A stretch of 64,000 nucleotides of DNA from Arcobacter sp. LA11. GTDB taxonomy: Bacteria; Campylobacterota; Campylobacteria; Campylobacterales; Arcobacteraceae. Made by a program: the position numbers and the translations under genes. Below the pieces are notes generated by a model. That model had not been told where the DNA came from. It ran no database searches and saw only the letters and a list, made by a program, of their open reading frames with translations. Below are positions 27,017-35,275 of this stretch, in pieces. The stretch spans positions 1-64,000 of the forward strand of contig NZ_BDIR01000006.1 of the NCBI RefSeq assembly GCF_001895145.1, in the 5' to 3' direction. Positions within the stretch are counted from its first letter, which is position 1; each line of letters begins with the position of its first letter.

Positions 27017-28010
27017 AGGCTATCTTAGAAATCCCTTCACCTTCATCATAACCACACATGATATTTGCATTTACAACAGCTTGAGAAGAAGCTCCTCTTA
27101 GAAGGTTATCAATTGAAGAATTAATAAATAATGCTTTACCATTTCTAGCTACAAAAATATCACAAAAGTTTGTTCCAGCAGTTGATTTTAAATCCACAGG
27201 AGTTTTTCGAACTCTAACGAATTCACTATTTTCGTAAGTGTTTTCTAATATTTTTTCAACATCAATTTCATCTTTTAATGTTGCATATACTGAAACTAAC
27301 ATACCTCGTGTAACTGGTAGTAAATGAGGGACAAAATTTATTTGAAAATCTTTATTCTTAATTAATTTTACTTTCTCTTCAATTTCTGGCATATGTCTGT
27401 GTTTAAAAGGATTGTAGGCATGAGTATTTTCATTTAAATTTACAAAATGAGCTACTTCACTAAGTTTCTTTCCTGCTCCACTAACACCAGATTTTGCATC
27501 AATAAAAATTGGTGTTCCTTCTTGAATAAAATCTACAAAAGGTAAAAGTGCTAAAAGTGATGCTGTTGGGTAACAACCTGGATTTGCAACAAGTTTTGCA
27601 TTTTTTAAATCATCTTTATAAAACTCTGGTAATCCATATACAGAATCTTCTATATGTTCTTTATCTTCATGTGGACAATAATGTTCTTCATAAGTATCAA
27701 GTTCAAGTCTATAATCTGCAGATAAATCAACTACTTTTACATTAAGCTCTAATAACTCTTTTGCAAAATACATTGATGTTTTATGTGGAAGTGCTAAAAA
27801 TGCCAAATCAGCTACTTGTGATACTTCTTTTGCATTTGCTTTACTTACTTCTATATTTATAACATCTTGTAAACAAGGATGTAACTCTTGAACATTCTGC
27901 TCACCTGTCGAGTTTGCTATATATGTAATATTAAATTTTGGGTGAGTTATCAATATTTTTATTAATTCTAATCCAGTATAACCACTAGCTCCAATAATTG
28001 CTACATTCAT
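27006..28010 (-). CDS. argC: N-acetyl-gamma-glutamyl-phosphate reductase
   Basis: ArgC reduces N-acetylglutamyl phosphate to the semialdehyde with NADPH in arginine biosynthesis. The 334 residues start with the Rossmann motif NVAIIGASGYTGLELIKIL, contain the catalytic cysteine in ANPGCYPTASLLALLPF, and have HFVNLNENTHAYNPFKHRHMPEIEE and LLPVTRGMLVSVYA. All are typical. Its ATG shares one base with the stop side of greA. argH is 2.2 kb away on the same strand, so arginine genes are scattered but near. Confidence 0.95.
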   Translation of the reverse strand: MNVAIIGASGYTGLELIKILITHPKFNITYIANSTGEQNVQELHPCLQDVINIEVSKANAKEVSQVADLAFLALPHKTSMYFAKELLELNVKVVDLSADYRLELDTYEEHYCPHEDKEHIEDSVYGLPEFYKDDLKNAKLVANPGCYPTASLLALLPFVDFIQEGTPIFIDAKSGVSGAGKKLSEVAHFVNLNENTHAYNPFKHRHMPEIEEKVKLIKNKDFQINFVPHLLPVTRGMLVSVYATLKDEIDVEKILENTYENSEFVRVRKTPVDLKSTAGTNFCDIFVARNGKALFINSSIDNLLRGASSQAVVNANIMCGYDEGEGISKIAYVP

Positions 28011-28495
28011 TATAATTCAAGCTCCTTGTATCCTACAGATAATACTTCAAAAGTTTTTTGACCACCAGGAAGGGTTGCAGTAATTTCATCACCTTCTTCT
28101 TTTCCTAAAAGTTGTTTTGCTAAAGGAGAGTTAAAAGAGATCAGACCTTTTTCTGCACTTGATTCTACTCCACCTACAATAGAGTACTTGAATTCTTCAT
28201 CAGTATCACAATCAACAAGCTCAACAGTAGAACCAAAACTAACTTTATCATGAGGAAGTGTTTCTGGATCTATAATAACTGCTTTGCTAATAACTGCTCC
28301 TAATTCTGCAATTTGAACATCAATTAAAGCTAATTTTTCTTTTGCAGCATGATATTCTGCATTTTCTTTTAAATCACCTAATTGTCTCGCTTCATCTAAT
28401 GCAATTACAGTTTCAGGTCTTTCCTTACTTTTTAAAAAATCTAAATCATTTGTTATTTTTTCATATCCTACTCGTGTCATTGGCTCTTTATCCAT
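28010..28495 (-). CDS. greA: Transcription elongation factor GreA
   Basis: GreA enters the secondary channel of RNA polymerase and stimulates cleavage of backtracked transcripts. The 161 residues show the N-terminal coiled coil (RVGYEKITNDLDFLKSKERPE, then DEARQLGDLKENAEYHAAKE with the acidic tip) and the C-terminal FKBP-like domain (VSFGSTVELVDCDTDEE, ISFNSPLAKQLLGKEEGDEI). The ATG follows a strong AGGAGG. It is the first gene of the greA-argC-phosphoesterase-uvrB run and diverges from a ThiF-type gene. Confidence 0.95.
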   Translation of the reverse strand: MDKEPMTRVGYEKITNDLDFLKSKERPETVIALDEARQLGDLKENAEYHAAKEKLALIDVQIAELGAVISKAVIIDPETLPHDKVSFGSTVELVDCDTDEEFKYSIVGGVESSAEKGLISFNSPLAKQLLGKEEGDEITATLPGGQKTFEVLSVGYKELEL

Positions 28496-28520
28496 AGAAA
28501 GCCTCCTAATATATAAATTT

Positions 28521-28546
28521 ATTTTTTGTTAAATATTTGATATAAT
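28521..28546 (+). promoter_or_regulatory. Probable promoter of the TcdA-like gene
   Basis: ATTTTTTGTTAAATATTTGA followed by TATAAT (28541-28546) gives a T-rich -35 region and a consensus -10 box 26 bases before the ATG of the ThiF-family gene. The divergent greA promoter must share this 77-base gap. Confidence 0.5.
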
Positions 28547-28572
28547 ACCGAAATTTTAATAAAAGAGTATAA

Positions 28573-29223
28573 ATGCAGAGATATGATAGAACTATAAAAC
28601 TTTTTGGTGAAGAAAATTTTAATACCTTCAAAAATACAAAACTAATACTACTTGGAGTGGGAGGAGTAGGAAGTTTTGCCCTTGATTCACTTTATAATAC
28701 AGGGATTACAGATATAACAATTGTTGACTTTGATACTTACGAAGAGTCAAATATGAATAGACAATTAGGTAGTCATGGAAATATCGACAGAATAAAAGTA
28801 GAAACATTAAAAGAAAAGTATCCAGAAGTTACTCCTATAAATGTAAAAATAACACCTGAATGGATTGATAACTTTGATTTTTCATCATATGATTATATTT
28901 TAGATGCGATTGATGATATAAAACCAAAAGTTCATTTAATTAACAAGTTTTATACAAAAGTTATTACAACAAGTGGTAGTGCAAAAAGAATAGATCCTAG
29001 CAAGATTGAATATAAATCAATTTGGGAAACATTCAATGACCCATTTATAAGAAAAATAAGATATGAACTTAAAAAGATTGGATTTAAGAAGAAGTTTAAA
29101 GTTGTATTCTCAAGTGAAGAACCAAAGTGCCTTGAAAAAGGAAGTTTTGAGGCAGTAACTGGTTCATTTGGATTTATGATTGCATCAATTACAATCCAAA
29201 AAATATTATCGAAAAAGAAATAA
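28573..29223 (+). CDS. ThiF/TcdA-like E1-type adenylating enzyme
   Basis: A 216-residue member of the ThiF/MoeB/E1 superfamily. It starts MQRYDRTIKLFGEENF, typical of TcdA (CsdL), which dehydrates t6A to cyclic t6A at position 37 of tRNAs. The ATP-binding loop is LLGVGGVGSFALDSL, followed by VDFDTYEESNMNRQLG with the conserved Asp and Arg, and a cysteine in EEPKCLEKGSFEAVTGSFGF. No ThiS or MoaD-like partner is nearby, which favours tRNA modification over sulfur transfer. TcdA function is an inference from the N-terminal signature. Confidence 0.82.
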   Translation: MQRYDRTIKLFGEENFNTFKNTKLILLGVGGVGSFALDSLYNTGITDITIVDFDTYEESNMNRQLGSHGNIDRIKVETLKEKYPEVTPINVKITPEWIDNFDFSSYDYILDAIDDIKPKVHLINKFYTKVITTSGSAKRIDPSKIEYKSIWETFNDPFIRKIRYELKKIGFKKKFKVVFSSEEPKCLEKGSFEAVTGSFGFMIASITIQKILSKKK

Positions 29224-29260
29224 AATAATTTTTTAAAGTTAAATATAAGATAAAAAGCAA

Positions 29261-29266
29261 TATAAT
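29261..29266 (+). promoter_or_regulatory. -10 box of cheV promoter
   Basis: AAAAAGCAATATAATTTAG upstream of cheV contains an exact TATAAT at 29261-29266, with T-rich sequence further upstream and the AAAGGG ribosome-binding site 20 bases later. It implies cheV is transcribed on its own; there is no sigma-28-like element. Confidence 0.45.
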
Positions 29267-29294
29267 TTAGCAACAAAGTAAATAAAGGGTATTC

Positions 29295-30197
29295 ATGAGT
29301 GGTATTAACAGTGTTGAGCAAATGACTCAAGGCCATCTAAGAAACGTACAACAATTAGCTGTATTCTACACTGGTCATAATAATATTTATGCAATTAATA
29401 TTGCAAAAGTAAAAGCATTTATAATAACAGAAGAAGTAACAATCAATGATACACCTACTGATACAAAGGTAGTAGCAGGTATTGCAACAATTAGAGGGGA
29501 ACCTGTAACACTAATTAATCTTGATGCATGGTTAGGTTTACCTACTATGGAAACATCAGAATATAAACTAATAATTTATTGTGAATTCAACCATAAAAAA
29601 GTAGGTTTTTTAATTAAAGACATGCTTGATATTGTTGAAAAAACAACTGAAGAATTAAGACATTCAGAAGAAACTAACTCTAAAATTACATATACAACTT
29701 ACGTAAAAGTTCAAGATAAAGATGAATTATGTACAGTTTTTAATGCAGAACAACTTTTACAAGATTTAGGTTGGGTTGATGATGGAGAAGATACTTTAAA
29801 TAAATATGTTGAATCACCTTTAAGTACTAAAAAGTTAGTTCTTGCAGCAGAAGATTCTGGTGTAGCAAGAGAAGTATTAAGTAAATTCTTTAAAAAAGCA
29901 AAAGTAAACTTTGAAATTTATAATAACGGAGCTCTTCTTTTACAACGAATAGAAGAACTTGGACCAGATGAAATTGCATTAATTATTACAGATATTGAAA
30001 TGCCTGAGACTGATGGTTTCCAAGTAGCATCTTTTATTAAAACAAATACTGCTTATTCAAATATTCCTGTTGTCGTAAACTCTTCAATGACTACAGATGC
30101 AGTAAGAAATAAAATGACTCAAATTGGAGTAGATGGATTTATTGGAAAAACTGATATCCAAGCACTTTACTCTACTGTAAAACAATTCTTAGGATAA
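29295..30197 (+). CDS. cheV: Chemotaxis coupling/response-regulator protein CheV
   Basis: CheV couples chemoreceptors to the CheA kinase and is adjusted by phosphorylation. The 300 residues contain a CheW-like domain (about 20-165, with FYTGHNNIYAINIAKVKAFI and IATIRGEPVTLINLDAWLG) and a receiver domain (about 178-300). The receiver phosphorylation Asp is in LIITDIEMPETDGF, with PVVVNSSM for the Thr/Ser position and FIGKTD for the Lys. It is isolated from other che genes, as is common in Campylobacterota, and ends at a strong terminator. Confidence 0.94.
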   Translation: MSGINSVEQMTQGHLRNVQQLAVFYTGHNNIYAINIAKVKAFIITEEVTINDTPTDTKVVAGIATIRGEPVTLINLDAWLGLPTMETSEYKLIIYCEFNHKKVGFLIKDMLDIVEKTTEELRHSEETNSKITYTTYVKVQDKDELCTVFNAEQLLQDLGWVDDGEDTLNKYVESPLSTKKLVLAAEDSGVAREVLSKFFKKAKVNFEIYNNGALLLQRIEELGPDEIALIITDIEMPETDGFQVASFIKTNTAYSNIPVVVNSSMTTDAVRNKMTQIGVDGFIGKTDIQALYSTVKQFLG

Positions 30198-30214
30198 TAA
30201 ATTTTAACCTTTAG

Positions 30215-30247
30215 ATAGATGAGAATTAAATTCTCATCTATTTTTTA
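30215..30247 (+). terminator. Rho-independent terminator of cheV
   Basis: A perfect inverted repeat (ATAGATGAGAATT / AATTCTCATCTAT, one-base centre, realistically an 11-bp stem with a five-base loop) is followed by TTTTTT. It lies 18 bases after the cheV stop and between convergent cheV and argH, so it ends cheV. On the opposite strand it is not followed by a T run. Confidence 0.8.
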
Positions 30248-30250
30248 TTT

Positions 30251-31636
30251 TTACTTTTTTTCTAACCACTCTTCAAAAACTTTTATTTGTTCAACTGTTT
30301 GTATTGTAGATGTTCCGCCAAATGAATTTCTTGCATTCATTGAGTTTCTTAAATCTAAATACATAATGATTTCATCATCAATATTTTTTATTTCTTCATT
30401 TGATTCTCTGATTTCATCAATAGTAAGTTCTGAAATATCTTTATTCAAAGAGTTTGCTTTTTCCACAACATCTTTTGTAATATAATAAGCTGTTCTAAAA
30501 GGCATATTTTGTTTTTGAACTAAAAAATCAGCTAGATCGGTAGCACTTAAATGTCCAATTTTACAAGCATTTTCCATTTTATCTACATTTACAATCATAG
30601 TTTTAATAACTTCATTTAAAATTTTCAAAGATATCTCTATAGTTTTAACTGAATCAAAAACACCCTCTTTGTCTTCTTGAGTATCTTTATTATAAGCTAA
30701 AGGTAAACCTTTCATAACAGTCAATAAAGAAATAAGATTTCCATAAACTCTACCTGTTTTTCCTCTTAAAAGTTCAGGAACATCAGGGTTCTTCTTTTGT
30801 GGCATAATAGATGAAGTTGTAGCATATTCATCACTCATTCTAACAAATTGAAACTCATATGAAGACCATGTTACTAGCTCTTCTGATATTCTACTTATAT
30901 GCATCATTGAAGTTGAAATATTAAATAAAATTTCTAAAGCAAAGTCTCTGTCTGAAACAGTATCCATTGCATGTGAAGTTGGTGAAATAAAACCAAGCTT
31001 CTTAGAAGTACTATCTCTATCAATATTATGTGGCGTTCCAGCTAGTGCAGCACTTCCTAAAGGAGAATAATTGTTTCTTTCATATGAGCTTTCAAATCTT
31101 TCAAAGTCTCTTTTAAACATATTTGCATATGCTAACATATGATAACCAAAGTTTAATGGTTGAGCATGTTGTAAATGTGTCATACCGGGAATTAGCGTAG
31201 TAGTATGTTTATTTGCAACTTCAATAAATGTACCTACAAGTTCTTTTAGCTGTTCTTTGATACTTAAAGATTTTTCTTGAACATAAAGTCTAAAATCAGT
31301 TGCAACTTGATCATTTCTACTTCTTGCAGTATGAAGTCTTTTCCCTGGTTCTCCAATAATCTCAGTTAATCTATTTTCAACTGCCATATGAATATCTTCG
31401 TAAGCCAATGAGAATTCAAACTTACCTGTTTCTATTTCTTCTTTAACTTGAAGTAAACCATTTTCTATAGATTTTTGTTCTTCTTTTGTCAATACACCTT
31501 GTTCACATAACATTTGAGAATGGGCAATTGAACCTTTAATATCTTGAGAATAAAGTTCTTTATCAAACATAATAGAGGCATTAAACTCATCTAAAATTTG
31601 TGCATTTGTATTTTTTAAAATCTGTTCATTAGACAT
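30251..31636 (-). CDS. argH: Argininosuccinate lyase
   Basis: ArgH splits argininosuccinate into arginine and fumarate, the last step of arginine synthesis. The 461 residues contain [51 protein letters not shown] and the family signature [19 protein letters not shown] with the catalytic serine. Its length is standard. Upstream of its start is a 12-base inverted repeat with an embedded TATAAT (see 31653-31682). It is on the minus strand like argC. Confidence 0.95.
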   Translation of the reverse strand: MSNEQILKNTNAQILDEFNASIMFDKELYSQDIKGSIAHSQMLCEQGVLTKEEQKSIENGLLQVKEEIETGKFEFSLAYEDIHMAVENRLTEIIGEPGKRLHTARSRNDQVATDFRLYVQEKSLSIKEQLKELVGTFIEVANKHTTTLIPGMTHLQHAQPLNFGYHMLAYANMFKRDFERFESSYERNNYSPLGSAALAGTPHNIDRDSTSKKLGFISPTSHAMDTVSDRDFALEILFNISTSMMHISRISEELVTWSSYEFQFVRMSDEYATTSSIMPQKKNPDVPELLRGKTGRVYGNLISLLTVMKGLPLAYNKDTQEDKEGVFDSVKTIEISLKILNEVIKTMIVNVDKMENACKIGHLSATDLADFLVQKQNMPFRTAYYITKDVVEKANSLNKDISELTIDEIRESNEEIKNIDDEIIMYLDLRNSMNARNSFGGTSTIQTVEQIKVFEEWLEKK

Positions 31637-31652
31637 TGATTGCTATCCTTTT

Positions 31653-31682
31653 TATAATACGCCATAATTTTGGCGTATTATA
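31653..31682 (-). promoter_or_regulatory. Inverted repeat in the argH leader
   Basis: TATAATACGCCA / TGGCGTATTATA form perfect 12-base arms around a six-base centre, 17 bases upstream of argH and just before its AAAAGGA ribosome-binding site. On the minus strand the TATAAT of the outer arm could be the argH -10 box. The repeat could then be an operator or a leader hairpin. There is no T run on the minus strand, so it is not a standard terminator for the genes upstream. Confidence 0.5.
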
Positions 31683-31707
31683 ACACAATAGCTATTAAGA
31701 AAATTTA

Positions 31708-32988
31708 TTAAGAAGGCATTTGAAAACTAGACATATCCATTGGGTCAGTTTTTGCTATTTCATTATATTTCTTTAGCGCAAGTATTAAGTTAAATAAAAA
31801 AAATAGATTAGAAAATATAAATAATCCTGCTGCAATATAGATAAAAATAGGTGTTAGAAAAAAGGCTAATATAAAAAATACTAAAGAAGACATATACATA
31901 TAAAACTGTATTCTAATCATATTTTCAACTATTAACTCTCTCATCGTTGGAACAGTAAAATATCCTTTTGATGTTAGATGAAACCAACATAAAAAAGGAA
32001 TAATTTTATATATCATACCTTGTAATAAAGAAAACAGAAAACCTAAACCAAATAAAATTGATAAAAGATAAGAAACATCCTCTTTTGCAAAGAACCAAAC
32101 AAATAAACCAATTATCAACATATATAAAGAGGTTTTCCAATAAAGAAGAGTTACATCAAAGATTGGTCTTTTTCTATTATTTAAACTATGAATCCCAAAA
32201 TATGCAAAAGCAGATATAAAGATTACAAAAGAGAGTTTTACTATAGTTAAATCAAAAGATGCGAACTCAAAAAGAGTATAAACTAAAAGTAAAAATACTA
32301 TTATAAAAGGTACTCTATTCTCTATAAACTTAGGGAAACTTTTTGCCACGTAAAACATCGGTATTACTTGAAATGCAACTCCCATAATTATCAAGGTTGC
32401 AAAACCAAAAATCCCAAATAATATATGAATACTTACAATTGAATAATGTGTTTGACCTATATTATCAGCAATATGAGAACCAGCTAAATGAAGTCCTAAT
32501 AAAATTGTAATTAATCCTACAACTACAAATATTCTCATAGCTATAACTGTAGAATTTAGAAATTTCACTTTAAATAAAAGTCTAATAGAAACTATAAAAA
32601 AAGTTAGAAAAGATAAACCCAAAAGAGCTGTAGCTATCATAAGCAATATTTTTAAATGTAATATAAAATATAATGCAAAAAGAATTGTACCAAGAGTTAA
32701 AGTTGTATGAACAGTATTTGCAAATAAAATTGGCTTTTTTATTACTGCACCAGCTAAAACTGGCATCATCTGTTGCATTGCACCAACTATAATCATAGAC
32801 AAAATACCAAGAGTAAATAAATGCACGATTGCTATAGCTATATCAGAATATCTATTTAGTAAAAGAGAAGCATCATTTGTAAGAATTAACACACCAATAA
32901 TTATTGCAAAAATTGGTGCTGTTAAAAAAAATCTAAAAGGTACTGATATAGGTGGTGCTTGATCTAGAGAAAGACCTTCGTTAAACAT
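31708..32988 (-). CDS. Polytopic membrane protein with conserved histidine motif
   Basis: A 426-residue protein with about 12 hydrophobic spans. It begins with PPISVPFRFFLTAPIFA and contains HLFTLGILSMIIVGAMQQMMPVLAG, later HTTLTLGTILFALYF and VSIHILFGIFGFATLIIMGVAFQVIPMFYVA. This resembles membrane proteins distantly related to heme-copper oxidase subunit I and NnrS in using repeated histidines within spans. Heme or metal binding is possible but unproven. It lies three bases downstream of a hemerythrin gene behind an FNR-type site, which suggests a role in oxygen, nitric oxide or respiration physiology. Confidence 0.65.
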   Translation of the reverse strand: MFNEGLSLDQAPPISVPFRFFLTAPIFAIIIGVLILTNDASLLLNRYSDIAIAIVHLFTLGILSMIIVGAMQQMMPVLAGAVIKKPILFANTVHTTLTLGTILFALYFILHLKILLMIATALLGLSFLTFFIVSIRLLFKVKFLNSTVIAMRIFVVVGLITILLGLHLAGSHIADNIGQTHYSIVSIHILFGIFGFATLIIMGVAFQVIPMFYVAKSFPKFIENRVPFIIVFLLLVYTLFEFASFDLTIVKLSFVIFISAFAYFGIHSLNNRKRPIFDVTLLYWKTSLYMLIIGLFVWFFAKEDVSYLLSILFGLGFLFSLLQGMIYKIIPFLCWFHLTSKGYFTVPTMRELIVENMIRIQFYMYMSSLVFFILAFFLTPIFIYIAAGLFIFSNLFFLFNLILALKKYNEIAKTDPMDMSSFQMPS

Positions 32989-32991
32989 ATA

Positions 32992-33438
32992 TTATGCTTT
33001 TCCTAAGTCTTTCATTTCACTTACAACTGAAGAAGCGTCTGCACCTAAATGGTTATCTGCCATTCTATATAACATTTGTTCTTCTTTCATATTATGTTGT
33101 TGCATAATCATCATCAATGTTTCACTTAAACCAAAAAAATGATCTTTATTTTTATTAGATACATCATCTTTCATTTGAGATATAATTTGTGTCATTTGTT
33201 GATGTTCCATTCTCATCATTTGAGTTGGACCTTGTGTCATACCAGTTCTTTCTTCAAATGTAGGAAACATAACTTTTTCTTCCATATCAAAATGATGTTG
33301 TAAATCAGTAGTAAATTTTTCAAAAACTTTTTCTACTTCAGCCCAATTTTCACTTGCAACTGAATTCTCTAAATTTGCGAATTCTTCATCACAGTTTCTA
33401 TGGTCTTGTGTTAAAAATGAACTTATAGTTTCACTCAT
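32992..33438 (-). CDS. Hemerythrin-domain protein
   Basis: A 148-residue four-helix bundle with the di-iron ligands of bacterial hemerythrins: LTQDHRNCDEEF, LQHHFDMEEKVMFP, MRMEHQQM and MQQHNMKEEQMLY. These supply five or more histidines and the bridging Glu/Asp. It can bind oxygen or nitric oxide and resembles the RIC/YtfE-type repair proteins in layout, without their N-terminal domain. It is the first gene of a two-gene operon with a polytopic membrane protein and has an FNR-type box centred about 41 bases before the likely transcription start. Confidence 0.92.
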   Translation of the reverse strand: MSETISSFLTQDHRNCDEEFANLENSVASENWAEVEKVFEKFTTDLQHHFDMEEKVMFPTFEERTGMTQGPTQMMRMEHQQMTQIISQMKDDVSNKNKDHFFGLSETLMMIMQQHNMKEEQMLYRMADNHLGADASSVVSEMKDLGKA

Positions 33439-33465
33439 AATTATTCCTTAGTATTATTTAAATGA

Positions 33466-33471
33466 ATTATA
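33466..33471 (-). promoter_or_regulatory. -10 box of the hemerythrin operon
   Basis: On the minus strand TATAAT lies 28 bases before the hemerythrin ATG. It is placed so that the FNR-type palindrome at 33494-33507 would be centred near position -41, the class II activator position. This is inferred from spacing only. Confidence 0.5.
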
Positions 33472-33493
33472 CATAAATGTAATTTTTTTTTAA

Positions 33494-33507
33494 TTGATAA
33501 CAATCAA
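33494..33507 (-). promoter_or_regulatory. Perfect FNR/CRP-family binding box
   Basis: TTGATAACAATCAA is an exact match to the FNR consensus TTGAT-N4-ATCAA. It lies between the downstream end of a GntR gene and the start of the hemerythrin gene, so it belongs to the hemerythrin promoter. In Campylobacterota, CRP/FNR-type regulators respond to low oxygen or nitric oxide. I found no other exact copy in the window by eye. Confidence 0.75.
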
Positions 33508-33548
33508 CAAAGAGTAGTTTATTAAACTTTTTAGAAAAATTTTACGTA

Positions 33549-34274
33549 TCAAATATTTGAAAGTTTGTCATTTGAAAGAATGATTTTATGTTTATACATA
33601 TCTGCTTTAATGACAATATCTGAGTACTCTACAGGTTTATTATTCTTATCAAAAGAGAGTCTATGTAAAGAGAGTAAAGATGCATTTTCTTTTATCCCTA
33701 ATTTTAAAGATTCTTCTTTTGTAGCATCTTTTGCTTCTACAGTCTCTTCTGCATTATAAAATTCTATTGAATATTCATCTTTTAAAAATGTATACAAAGA
33801 CTCTATATTAAATTTTTCTTCTAAATTAGGAACACGTTTTAAATCTAAATAATTTCTCATCAAAGCAAATGGCACGCCATTTAATTCCCTAAATCTTTTT
33901 ATGCATAATAAAGTATCACATTGAAGTAACTCTTTTACATAATGGTCTTCTTCTATTATTTCAAAAGAGATTGATTTTGTTGTTAATTTATGATTTTGTT
34001 TTGAAAGTCTTTGAGTTAAAGAACCTATTGAATTTGCATCATAAAGAATTTTTTGTTCTTTTACAAATGTTCCTGAACCTTGTTTTCTTTCAAGAATATT
34101 TTCTCTTTCTAAAAGTTCAATTGCTTTTCGTACAGTTATTCTACTTACTTCATACTCTTTTTCAATTTTAAGTTCAGAAGGTAGTAATTCTCCTGGTTCA
34201 TAATTTTCACTAATATCTTTTTGAAGTTTATTTTTTAATTGTACATAAAGTGGAATACCATTTTTACTAAACAA
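33549..34274 (-). CDS. GntR-family regulator (HutC type), copy 1
   Basis: A 241-residue regulator with an N-terminal winged helix (IPLYVQLKNKLQKDISENYEPGELLPSE, then EYEVSRITVRKAIELLERENI) and a C-terminal UTRA ligand-binding domain. It is a clear paralogue of the next gene upstream: the segment QKILYDANSIGSLTQRLSKQ and the end VIKADMYKHKIILSNDK are almost identical in both. It is on the same strand as glpD and near the glycerol transport genes, so one of the pair likely controls them. The signal is unknown; glycerol or glycerol 3-phosphate is a reasonable guess. Confidence 0.88.
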   Translation of the reverse strand: MFSKNGIPLYVQLKNKLQKDISENYEPGELLPSELKIEKEYEVSRITVRKAIELLERENILERKQGSGTFVKEQKILYDANSIGSLTQRLSKQNHKLTTKSISFEIIEEDHYVKELLQCDTLLCIKRFRELNGVPFALMRNYLDLKRVPNLEEKFNIESLYTFLKDEYSIEFYNAEETVEAKDATKEESLKLGIKENASLLSLHRLSFDKNNKPVEYSDIVIKADMYKHKIILSNDKLSNI

Positions 34275-34332
34275 ACACTAAATCCTTAAATTTCTTATAT
34301 AATAAATTATAAAAATATACTACATCATACAA

Positions 34333-34350
34333 TTTTAAACTGTACTTAAA
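34333..34350 (-). promoter_or_regulatory. Leader element shared by the two GntR genes (copy 1)
   Basis: TTTTAAACTGTACTTAAA (plus strand), 59 bases upstream of the first GntR gene, matches TTTTAAATTGCACTTAAG at 35189-35206 upstream of the second in 15 of 18 positions. The upstream region was therefore duplicated with the gene, or the element is a conserved promoter or operator for autoregulation. Confidence 0.4.
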
Positions 34351-34370
34351 ACCTAGAGAATCAGTAAACT

Positions 34371-35102
34371 TTATAAATTTGACATTTTATCATTTGATAA
34401 AATAATCTTATGTTTATACATATCCGCTTTTATAACTAAATTAGAATATTCTATTGGTTTATTGTTTTTATCATAAGAGAGTCTTTTTAGTGATAAAAGA
34501 GGAGAACCTTCTTTAATATTTAATTTTTCTGATTCACTTTCGTTTGCAGCTTTTGCTTCTACTATTTCTTCAGCATTATAGAATTCAATATTGTATTCTT
34601 CTTTTAAGAATGCATACAAAGATTCAAGGTTTAGTTTCTTATCAATATCAGGAACAGTATTAACATCAAAATAATTTATCATTAGAGCAAAAGGAACTTC
34701 ATCTAATAGTCTAGTTCTTCTAATACATAATAACTTATCACAATTTAGCATATCTTTTACAAAATGCTCTTCTTCTTTTTCTATTATTTCAAAAGAAATT
34801 GACTTTGTTGTCAATAAATGTTTTTGTTTTGATAATCTTTGAGTTAAAGAACCAATTGAGTTTGCATCATAAAGAATTTTTTGTTCTTGAACATAAGTTC
34901 CTTTACCTTGCTTTTTTATAACTACATTATCTTTTTCTAACTCTTCAATAGCTTTTCGTACAGTTATTCTACTAACTTCATATTTCTTTTCTAGTTTACC
35001 TTCAGCAGGAATAATATCATTAACTTTATAATTTAATTTTATATCTTCTAACAATTTTTCTTTTAATTGAAGATATAGAGGTATACCATTTTTAGCGAAC
35101 AA
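34371..35102 (-). CDS. GntR-family regulator (HutC type), copy 2
   Basis: A 243-residue winged-helix regulator with UTRA domain, paralogous to its neighbour downstream. The DNA-binding helix VSRITVRKAIEELEKDN is nearly the same as in copy 1 (VSRITVRKAIELLEREN), so both probably recognise the same operator. Effector-domain differences (for example LDVNTVPDIDKK-type versus LDLKRVPNLEEK-type segments) may give different signals. It is 97 bases upstream of copy 1 and 173 bases downstream of glpD, with its own leader. It is a likely regulator of the repeated 12-base motif around the glycerol genes. Confidence 0.88.
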   Translation of the reverse strand: MFAKNGIPLYLQLKEKLLEDIKLNYKVNDIIPAEGKLEKKYEVSRITVRKAIEELEKDNVVIKKQGKGTYVQEQKILYDANSIGSLTQRLSKQKHLLTTKSISFEIIEKEEEHFVKDMLNCDKLLCIRRTRLLDEVPFALMINYFDVNTVPDIDKKLNLESLYAFLKEEYNIEFYNAEEIVEAKAANESESEKLNIKEGSPLLSLKRLSYDKNNKPIEYSNLVIKADMYKHKIILSNDKMSNL

Positions 35103-35160
35103 AAGTCAGATCCTTTAATTTATAATAGTTGTAATATTGAAATAGTATCCTACTATCTAC

Positions 35161-35171
35161 TGTACCGTACA
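35161..35171. promoter_or_regulatory. Short palindrome upstream of GntR copy 2
   Basis: TGTACCGTACA is symmetric around its central base and lies in the 173-base gap between glpD and the second GntR gene, 59 bases before the regulator's start. It could be an operator for a dimeric repressor. It is short and occurs once, so chance is possible. Confidence 0.3.
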
Positions 35172-35188
35172 CATATTACATAATTCAG

Positions 35189-35206
35189 TTTTAAATTGCA
35201 CTTAAG
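35189..35206 (-). promoter_or_regulatory. Leader element shared by the two GntR genes (copy 2)
   Basis: TTTTAAATTGCACTTAAG on the plus strand matches the element before GntR copy 1 (34333-34350) in 15 of 18 positions and is 87 bases upstream of GntR copy 2. It indicates a duplicated regulatory region or a shared autoregulatory site. Confidence 0.4.
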
Positions 35207-35275
35207 ATATAAATTCTGGGGTTATTATCTTACTTTAAAAAATTTCAACTCTAATGTTTTACACATATTTTATAT

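Noticed and set aside
30219-30485. 88-residue plus-strand frame opposite argH
   Set aside because: It begins inside the cheV terminator and is antisense to conserved argH codons; a shadow frame.
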